A stretch of 47,512 nucleotides of DNA, from contig JAFVZB010000069.1 in NCBI GenBank assembly GCA_017508385.1, positions 1-47,512 on the forward strand, read 5' to 3'. The DNA is from Lentisphaeria bacterium. GTDB lineage: Bacteria > Verrucomicrobiota > Lentisphaeria > Victivallales > Victivallaceae. The notes under the pieces are model-generated. The model was not told the DNA's origin, did not search any database, and saw nothing but the letters and a program-made list of their open reading frames with translations. The translations under genes and the position numbers were made by a program. This document shows, piece by piece, positions 42,870 to 47,512 of this stretch. Position 1 is the first letter of the stretch. Each line of letters opens with the position of its first letter.

Positions 42870-43790
42870 ATGGCTGAACTTTCTGTAAATCTCGGCAAAT
42901 TCACAATGAAAAACCCCGTGACCACCGGCTCGGGAACCTACGGTTACGGTCAGGAATACCACCAACTCTACGACATAGCCAAACTGGGAGCGGTCACGGT
43001 AAAAGGCATCCGCATGACTCCAAGCCACGGCAACCCCACTCCGAGGGTGGCGGAGGTCACAGGAGGAATGCTCAACGCCATCGGTCTGCAAGGTCCCGGA
43101 GTGGATAAATTCCTCAATGACGAACACTACATGCCGTTCCTGCGCACCACCAATGCGACCGTCATCGTCAACATCTGGGGAACCACCATCGAGGAGTACG
43201 GCGAAGTAGCCGCCAGACTCGATGCCGAAAAAGAGGGCATCACCGCACTGGAAATCAACATTTCCTGCCCCAACGTCAAAGCCGGAGGAGCCGCTTTCGG
43301 AACCAATATCGAACTCGCAAGCCAGGTGATAAGAAAAGTGCGCAATTCCACGACCCTGCCGCTCATCACCAAGCTCTCGCCCAACGTCACGAGCATCGCC
43401 GACTTCGCCCGTGCCGCCGAAGCCGAGGGCAGTGATTGTGTATCACTCATCAACACCCTGAGCGCAATGGCTATCGACATTGAGACGAGACGTCCGAAAC
43501 TCGCCAACGTGATGGGCGGATTTTCCGGTCCTGCGGTGAAGCCGGTGGCGATCAAGATGGTGTACGACACCTACCGTGCGGTGAAAATCCCCATCATCGG
43601 AATGGGAGGTATCTGCAACGCCGATGACGCCATCGAATTCATGCTCGCCGGAGCGACCGCTGTCGCCGTGGGAACAGCGAACTTCGTCGATCCGTACGCT
43701 CCTTTGAAGGTCATTGACGGAATAAACGCTTATCTCGACCGTCACAATATAGCCGATGTCAACGAAATAATAGGTCAGGTGAGGATTTGA
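42870..43790 (+). CDS. pyrD: dihydroorotate dehydrogenase, class 1B catalytic subunit
   Basis: The FMN enzyme oxidises dihydroorotate to orotate in pyrimidine synthesis. The 306-residue protein carries the class 1 active-site block EINISCPNVKAGG with Cys133 as catalytic base, NTLSAMAIDIETRRPKLANV, GGFSGPAVKPVA and GMGGICNADDAIEFMLAGAT. Cys instead of Ser at the catalytic position and the adjacent pyrK mark class 1B, which uses NAD+. This suits an anaerobe. Other pyr genes are absent from the window. Confidence 0.96.
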   Translation: MAELSVNLGKFTMKNPVTTGSGTYGYGQEYHQLYDIAKLGAVTVKGIRMTPSHGNPTPRVAEVTGGMLNAIGLQGPGVDKFLNDEHYMPFLRTTNATVIVNIWGTTIEEYGEVAARLDAEKEGITALEINISCPNVKAGGAAFGTNIELASQVIRKVRNSTTLPLITKLSPNVTSIADFARAAEAEGSDCVSLINTLSAMAIDIETRRPKLANVMGGFSGPAVKPVAIKMVYDTYRAVKIPIIGMGGICNADDAIEFMLAGATAVAVGTANFVDPYAPLKVIDGINAYLDRHNIADVNEIIGQVRI

Positions 43791-43791
43791 T

Positions 43792-44463
43792 ATGAAACTC
43801 AAAGCAGGAGACCGTCTGGTGTTTATCGGTGACTCCGTTACCGATATGGGCAGAAAACGTGAAAATGAAGCTCCGAGCGAGGGACTTTTCGAGCCGCTCG
43901 GAACCGGATATCCCCATGTGGTATCAGGTCTGCTCAATGCGGTATATCCCGATGTGATGGTGCGCATCACCAACGTGGGAATTTCAGGCAACACCGTGCT
44001 CGACCTCAAGAGACGGTGGCAGCGTGACGTGCTTGACCTCAAACCCGACTGGCTCTCAGTGATGATCGGTATAAACGATGTCTGGCGGCAGTTCGACCTG
44101 CCCCAGATGGCGGAAAAACACGTCCTGCCCGATGTCTATGAGGCAACGCTCCGTGAGCTGGTGGTGAAAACCCTGCCCACGCTCTCAGGAGGAGTCGTTC
44201 TGATGACTCCGTACTACATCGAGCCCCGCAAAGATGACCCGATGCGCAAGAGAATGGATGAATACGGTGCGATATGCCGCAAGATAGCCGCTGATACCGG
44301 AGTTATCTTCGTCGATTTGCAAGCGGCATTCGACCGGGTGCTGAAATATCACAACCCCAACTACATCACCTGGGATAGAGTCCACCCCAACATCTACGGA
44401 GCGACGGTGATAGCCAAAGCATTTCTCGATGCCATCGGCTTCGATTATACCCATCAGGCATAA
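43792..44463 (+). CDS. SGNH/GDSL hydrolase
   Basis: The 223-residue protein has the four SGNH blocks: GDSVTDMG (nucleophile Ser), the Gly in NVGISGNTVLD, the Asn in MIGINDVWRQF, and DRVHPN with the Asp-His pair near the C-terminus. These hydrolases deacylate carbohydrates or lipids; the lack of a signal peptide suggests a cytoplasmic enzyme, perhaps an acetylxylan/oligosaccharide esterase-like protein. The ATG is one base after the pyrD stop, so the two are co-translated, although no pyrimidine link is known. Confidence 0.88.
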   Translation: MKLKAGDRLVFIGDSVTDMGRKRENEAPSEGLFEPLGTGYPHVVSGLLNAVYPDVMVRITNVGISGNTVLDLKRRWQRDVLDLKPDWLSVMIGINDVWRQFDLPQMAEKHVLPDVYEATLRELVVKTLPTLSGGVVLMTPYYIEPRKDDPMRKRMDEYGAICRKIAADTGVIFVDLQAAFDRVLKYHNPNYITWDRVHPNIYGATVIAKAFLDAIGFDYTHQA

Positions 44464-44490
44464 AAAAGTGATAATTATTACTCTTTTTTG
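44463..44490 (+). terminator. weak AT-rich terminator-like hairpin after the SGNH gene
   Basis: AAAAAGTGATAA and TTATTACTCTTTTTT can pair imperfectly and end in six T. It overlaps the candidate PerR box, so the palindrome may serve as operator, terminator or both. Confidence 0.35.
44469..44483. promoter_or_regulatory. candidate PerR/Fur-type operator
   Basis: TGATAATTATTACTC matches 10 of 14 defined positions of the Bacillus PerR box (TTATAATNATTATAA). It sits 17 nt upstream of the -35 hexamer of the perR-like operon. The presence of a PerR-like gene directly downstream suggests autoregulation. Confidence 0.45.
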
Positions 44491-44500
44491 AAAAATTGAC

Positions 44501-44529
44501 TTGATAAATACATCTGAACGTATTATATT
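44501..44529 (+). promoter_or_regulatory. promoter of the oxygen-defence operon
   Basis: TTGATA (44501-44506), 17-nt spacer, TATATT (44524-44529); leader about 22 nt to ATG 44558 with an AGAGGTG ribosome-binding site. Confidence 0.65.
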
Positions 44530-44557
44530 TGATTCAGAGAAACAAAAAGAGGTGTAT

Positions 44558-44959
44558 ATGAACAGGTCAATGCAACGGGATGCCGTTTTGAATGAGTTGC
44601 GCTCACTGCGTACACATCCGACCGCAGAGGATATCTATAACCGTCTGCGTCCGAGAATGCCGAAAATCAGTATCGGCACAGTTTACCGCAACCTTGAACA
44701 GCTTTCCGCCGCCGGAATAATACGCAAGCTGGAGTTATCCGACCGTCTGCGCCGTTTCGACGGAGACCTGTCACCGCACTTCCACCGCCGCTGCTGCAGC
44801 TGCGGAGCTGTAAGTGATATACCTTCCGAGCGTCTCGATGCCCTCTTCGGCGAGCTTGCCGCCGCCGCTGCCCGCAACGGATGCTCGGGGTACAATGTCG
44901 AATTCACGGGGGTTTGCGGCGATTGCCGTAATAACAAAAAAACTCAAAATGAGGAGTAA
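44558..44959 (+). CDS. Fur family repressor, PerR-like
   Basis: The 133-residue protein has a Fur winged helix (HPTAEDIYNRLRPRMPKISIGTVYRNLEQL) and a metal-binding dimerisation domain. Two CxxC pairs (CCSC and CGDC) form the structural zinc site, and regulatory-site candidates are His in RTHPTAED, Asp in RRFDGD and His-x-His in PHFHRR. These match PerR, the peroxide sensor, better than Fur or Zur. The frame is open to 44501; ATG 44558 follows the ribosome-binding site and -10 box. It lies three bases before the desulfoferrodoxin gene, consistent with control of the operon. Confidence 0.85.
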   Translation: MNRSMQRDAVLNELRSLRTHPTAEDIYNRLRPRMPKISIGTVYRNLEQLSAAGIIRKLELSDRLRRFDGDLSPHFHRRCCSCGAVSDIPSERLDALFGELAAAAARNGCSGYNVEFTGVCGDCRNNKKTQNEE

Positions 44960-44962
44960 ATC

Positions 44963-45337
44963 ATGACAGAGATCAACGCCGTTTACAAGTGTCAGGAGTG
45001 CGGTTCCGTGCTGGAAGTCTGCGCTCCGGGAGCAGCCCCCGTCTGTTGCGGAGCACCCATGCAGCTGATGAAGGAAAACACCTCCGACGGAGCAAAAGAG
45101 AAGCATGTTCCCGTGATCGAACAGTGCGGAAACTCCATCAAAGTCAAAGTGGGCAGCGTTGCCCATCCGATGACCGAAGAGCACTACATCATGTGGATAG
45201 AGGTCATCGACGGTGATATGTTATACAGAAAAAGACTCGCTCCGGGAGATGCTCCCGAAGCGTGCTTTGATATTCCCTTCAAAGATACCCTTTGCGTAAG
45301 AGAGTATTGCAACTTACATGGATTATGGAGAAAATAA
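44963..45337 (+). CDS. dfx: desulfoferrodoxin (superoxide reductase)
   Basis: Superoxide reductase turns superoxide into peroxide without making oxygen, using electrons from rubredoxin. The 124-residue protein is the two-iron type. The N-terminal desulforedoxin domain has CQECG and PVCCGAP. The C-terminal catalytic Fe(His)4Cys site has His in EKHVP, AHPMTEEH (two His) and Cys/His in EYCNLHGLW. All ligands are present. It is the second gene of a four-gene operon with PerR-like, flavodiiron and rubredoxin genes. Confidence 0.96.
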   Translation: MTEINAVYKCQECGSVLEVCAPGAAPVCCGAPMQLMKENTSDGAKEKHVPVIEQCGNSIKVKVGSVAHPMTEEHYIMWIEVIDGDMLYRKRLAPGDAPEACFDIPFKDTLCVREYCNLHGLWRK

Positions 45338-45342
45338 ATTAA

Positions 45343-46554
45343 ATGAAAGAGACTGTTTTCGGAGCAGTCCGGATTTCTGAACACGTCTGGTGGGTCGGGG
45401 CTGCGGACTGGAATGTGAGAAATTTCCACGGTTATCTGACTGACCGCGGTTCAAGCTACAACGCCTTTCTGATCGTCGATGAGAAAGTGACCCTCATCGA
45501 TGCAGTGAAGGCTCCTTTCACCAAAGAGATGCTCGACCGTGTAGCCTCAGTCATCGACCCTGAAAAAATCGACTACATCGTTTCAAACCACTCAGAGCCC
45601 GACCACTCCGGCGGTCTGCCCGAAGTTATCGCGGCGGTCAAACCCGAAAAGGTGTTCGCCTCGGTTATCGGAGCTAAAACTCTCGCCGCCTACTACGGAG
45701 AGTTGAACGTGACTCCGGTCAAGACAGGAGACACAATTTCCATCGGCAGCGGCAATCTCGCCTTTGTCGACACCAAAATGCTCCACTGGCCCGACAGCAT
45801 GGTGACCTACTACGATGCCGACAAACTCCTCTTCAGTCAGGATGCCTTCGGCATGCACCTTGCCGGAAGCATGATGTGGGCTGACGAGTACGACAAAAGT
45901 CTGCTCGAGTACGAAGCACGCAAATACTTTGCCAATATCATAAATTTGCAGGCTCCCAAAGTGCTTGCCCTGCTCGACTCCCTGCCGGGACTCGGACTTG
46001 ATATCCAAATGGTTCTGCCCGACCACGGCCCGATGTGGAGAACTCAGGAGGATATCGCCTGGATACTCTCACTCTACCGTGATTTTGCCGAACAGAAGCC
46101 CCGTCCGAGAGCCCTCGTCGCCTACGCTACGATGTGGCACTCAACCGGGATTCTGGCGACAGCTTTCGCCGAGGGAGTGCGCAGTGCCGGAGTCGAAGTC
46201 CATCTGGCAGACCTCGCCGAAAACGACCGCAGCAGCATCATGACCCACGTCGCTTACAGCGGACTTATCGCTTTCGGAGCTCCCACCATGAACAACCAGA
46301 TGTTCCCCGCCATGGCTGACACCCTCTGTTACGTCAAGGGACTCAAACCGCAGAACAAGCTCGGCTTTGCCTTCGGCTCCTGCGGCTGGAGCGGAGAGGG
46401 AGCAAAACAGATATCCGCCGAGCTCGAGGCCATGGGCGTCGAACAGCCGGAAAAATTCATTCAGGTGAAATATATGCCGACAGCCGATGAGCTCACCGCC
46501 ATCCGTGATTGCGGAAAACGTCTGGCTGAACAGCTGCTTGAAAAGTGCAAATAA
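45343..46554 (+). CDS. flavodiiron protein (FprA-type oxygen reductase)
   Basis: Flavodiiron proteins reduce oxygen to water (some reduce NO) with electrons from rubredoxin. The 403-residue protein has an N-terminal MBL-type diiron domain with ligands His83-x-Glu85-x-Asp87-His88 (NHSEPDHSG), His in MLHWPDS, Asp in LLFSQDAFG and His in VLPDHGP. The C-terminal flavodoxin domain begins ALVAYATMWHST (from about residue 255) with FMN loops GAPTMNNQMFP and GSCGWSGEGAK. There is no fused rubredoxin domain; the separate rubredoxin gene follows 27 nt downstream. It protects an anaerobe from oxygen. Confidence 0.96.
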   Translation: MKETVFGAVRISEHVWWVGAADWNVRNFHGYLTDRGSSYNAFLIVDEKVTLIDAVKAPFTKEMLDRVASVIDPEKIDYIVSNHSEPDHSGGLPEVIAAVKPEKVFASVIGAKTLAAYYGELNVTPVKTGDTISIGSGNLAFVDTKMLHWPDSMVTYYDADKLLFSQDAFGMHLAGSMMWADEYDKSLLEYEARKYFANIINLQAPKVLALLDSLPGLGLDIQMVLPDHGPMWRTQEDIAWILSLYRDFAEQKPRPRALVAYATMWHSTGILATAFAEGVRSAGVEVHLADLAENDRSSIMTHVAYSGLIAFGAPTMNNQMFPAMADTLCYVKGLKPQNKLGFAFGSCGWSGEGAKQISAELEAMGVEQPEKFIQVKYMPTADELTAIRDCGKRLAEQLLEKCK

Positions 46555-46581
46555 CCCTAACAAAAAAAAGGAGAAAGTATT

Positions 46582-46743
46582 ATGAAAAAGTATGTCTGCA
46601 ACATCTGTGGCTATGTTTACGACCCCGAAGTCGGTGACCCTGCGAACGGCATCGCCGCCGGAACTCCCTTTGAGGAGCTCCCCGATGACTGGTGCTGCCC
46701 CGACTGCGGAGTTGGCAAAGATGATTTTGCTCCTGAAGAGTAA
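46582..46743 (+). CDS. rubredoxin
   Basis: A 53-residue iron-sulfur electron carrier starting [20 protein letters not shown] and ending at TAA 46741-46743. Both iron-binding pairs, CNICG and CPDCG, are intact. It probably donates electrons to the flavodiiron protein and desulfoferrodoxin encoded just upstream. AAAAAGGAGAAAGT is the ribosome-binding site. Last gene of the operon, before a terminator. Confidence 0.97.
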   Translation: MKKYVCNICGYVYDPEVGDPANGIAAGTPFEELPDDWCCPDCGVGKDDFAPEE

Positions 46744-46767
46744 TTTCAGTCATCTTTGAGTTGTCTT

Positions 46768-46807
46768 CCGTGCCGTGCGCATTTTTGCGTGCGGTACGGT
46801 TTGTTTT
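46768..46807 (+). terminator. intrinsic terminator after rubredoxin
   Basis: Arms 46768-46780 (CCGTGCCGTGCGC) and 46787-46799 (GCGTGCGGTACGG) pair over 13 positions, three of them G-U, with an ATTTTT loop, followed by TTTGTTTTTT. Confidence 0.8.
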
Positions 46808-46835
46808 TTGAATTTCCACTTGATACGGGGGATTT

Positions 46836-47198
46836 ATGAAAAAATTCACGCTCCTGTTTTCGACCTTTTTCGCCCTGCTGCTGCTCGTCGGCTGCACTGC
46901 GGCAAGAAATATTGAAAACTCCAAAAAACTGCGTGCAGGAATGACCAAAAATCAGGTATTGGCAATCATGGGCAGACCCATCGAGGATGAGGCCTACTGC
47001 AAACCCGACGTCTGGTTCTACCACGTCGAGACCATCTGGGCTGACGGACTTGATACCCGTGATGAGTGTATGCCGCTGGTGTTTGAAAACGGCAAACTTG
47101 TCGGCTGGGGCAACAACTTCTACACCCGGTACAGCACCCGGGGAGTCCGCAACGCAAGCGAAATCAAAGCCGCTCCGGAAACGCTGAAAACCAACTGA
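46836..47198 (+). CDS. BamE/SmpA-like small lipoprotein
   Basis: The 120-residue protein has a lipoprotein signal (MKKFTLLFSTFFALLLLVGC, lipobox Cys at 20). It continues with NSKKLRAGMTKNQVLAIMGRP and VWFYHVETI-type blocks, the SmpA/OmlA (BamE) fold pattern of L-x-x-G-M-T-x-x-x-V. In proteobacteria BamE is part of the outer-membrane beta-barrel assembly machine; many other lipoproteins share the fold. The gene is monocistronic between the rubredoxin terminator and repeats A5/B8. It may be BamE-like or an unrelated SmpA-fold lipoprotein. Confidence 0.75.
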   Translation: MKKFTLLFSTFFALLLLVGCTAARNIENSKKLRAGMTKNQVLAIMGRPIEDEAYCKPDVWFYHVETIWADGLDTRDECMPLVFENGKLVGWGNNFYTRYSTRGVRNASEIKAAPETLKTN

Positions 47199-47216
47199 GT
47201 CCGGATTCTTCTCTCC

Positions 47217-47396
47217 CTTTCATGGGGAGATGATGCGGGGAGAGAGGGAAAACTTCTTTTCACGGGAAAAGAATTTTTCCCTCTCTCCCCGCGCCCCTCT
47301 CTCCCTTTCAAGAAAAGCGGGGAACTTTTTTATTTTCCTTTACCTGCCCGTGTTGGGAACAGAGCCTTCAAGAAAAGCGGGATACTTTTTTATTTG
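47217..47396 (+). repeat. family A repeat, copy A5
   Basis: A 27-bp hairpin (arms 47235-47261 and 47266-47292, loop ACGG, one mismatch), preceded by CATGGGGAGATGATGCGGGG. CTTTCAAGAAAAGCGGGGAA, CCCGTGTTGGGAACAGAGCC and a partial second AAGAAAAGCGGGATAC module follow. Confidence 0.8.
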
Positions 47397-47439
47397 ATAA
47401 AGTCCTGATTTATGTGAAATATGTAAAAGATTGAGGTTG

Positions 47440-47512
47440 CGGCAAAACGCAAAACGGCTTATTAGCATCGGTGGATGCAGTGTGAGTCCAGGAAAGTGTT
47501 TTGCGCCCGAGC
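47440..47512 (-). repeat. family B repeat, copy B8, cut by the window edge (reverse)
   Basis: ATCGGTGGATGCAGTGTGAG, then GTGTTTTGCGCCCGAGC at the end of the window. The hairpin part would lie beyond 47512. With A5 it explains the final gene-free stretch. Confidence 0.7.

Overview
The window most resembles a gut-type, strictly anaerobic member of the Lentisphaerota (Victivallales-like). That placement is an inference from gene content: a prepilin-type protein with the N-terminal FTLIELLV([10 protein letters not shown]) motif and an H-x9-DG C-terminus beside an AraC regulator, secreted beta-helix and beta-propeller proteins typical of polysaccharide users, a serpin, and a desulfoferrodoxin/flavodiiron/rubredoxin oxygen-defence operon. 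No rRNA is present to confirm it. The sequence reads as an ordinary chromosome; there is no phage, plasmid, transposase or CRISPR array.

Layout. 1-4180 (minus strand): aroQ-accB-accC-Asp23-Asp23-like-maf, an operon with a promoter sitting on the aroQ start codon and a hairpin terminator after maf. 4387-7693 (minus): ftsK then a RodZ-like gene. 8267-12865 (minus): serpin plus a DUF2079 membrane protein, and a zeta-toxin-like P-loop kinase with a small partner. 13044-13540: tRNA-Thr(CGU) followed by several repeats. 13622-16183 (plus): LysR regulator, TPR protein, DUF4037 protein. 16185-19925 (minus): beta-propeller and beta-helix secreted proteins. 20209-22240: divergent prepilin/AraC pair. 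22635-26400 (plus): PnuC/PnuT-type transporter, thiamine pyrophosphokinase, a glycoside-hydrolase-like protein and a secreted alpha/beta hydrolase. 26917-33825 (plus): ABC exporter, glycosyltransferase, dGTPase, beta-helix lipoprotein. 34389-44463 (plus): hisC, PstS-like protein, gltX, a tandem DUF3857/transglutaminase protein, MBL hydrolase, pyrK, pyrD, SGNH hydrolase. 44558-46743 (plus): perR-like, desulfoferrodoxin, flavodiiron protein, rubredoxin. 46836-47198: BamE-like lipoprotein.

Nearly every tail-to-head junction between operons carries short interspersed repeats. I distinguish family A (long GC-rich hairpin of 25-27 bp per arm), family B (a 100-350 bp repeat with a small TGTAC/GTACA hairpin, eight hairpins with invariant arms and variable loops), and family C (an 87-bp unit duplicated after the tRNA). 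Where A and B occur together, their order and orientation are the same in all three cases.

The most unusual object is the prepilin gene at 20209-21189. Its signature FTLIELLV occurs twice, separated by 48 in-frame residues that contain a family A hairpin. The two copies differ by seven nucleotides, all synonymous. Removing one repeat plus the insert (168 nt) would restore a canonical prepilin.

Promoters share an unusually uniform pattern, TTGnnn - 16/17 nt - TATATT, often with an extended TGn before the -10. At least two (aroQ, araC-type) are placed so that the transcript should begin at or within one base of the start codon.
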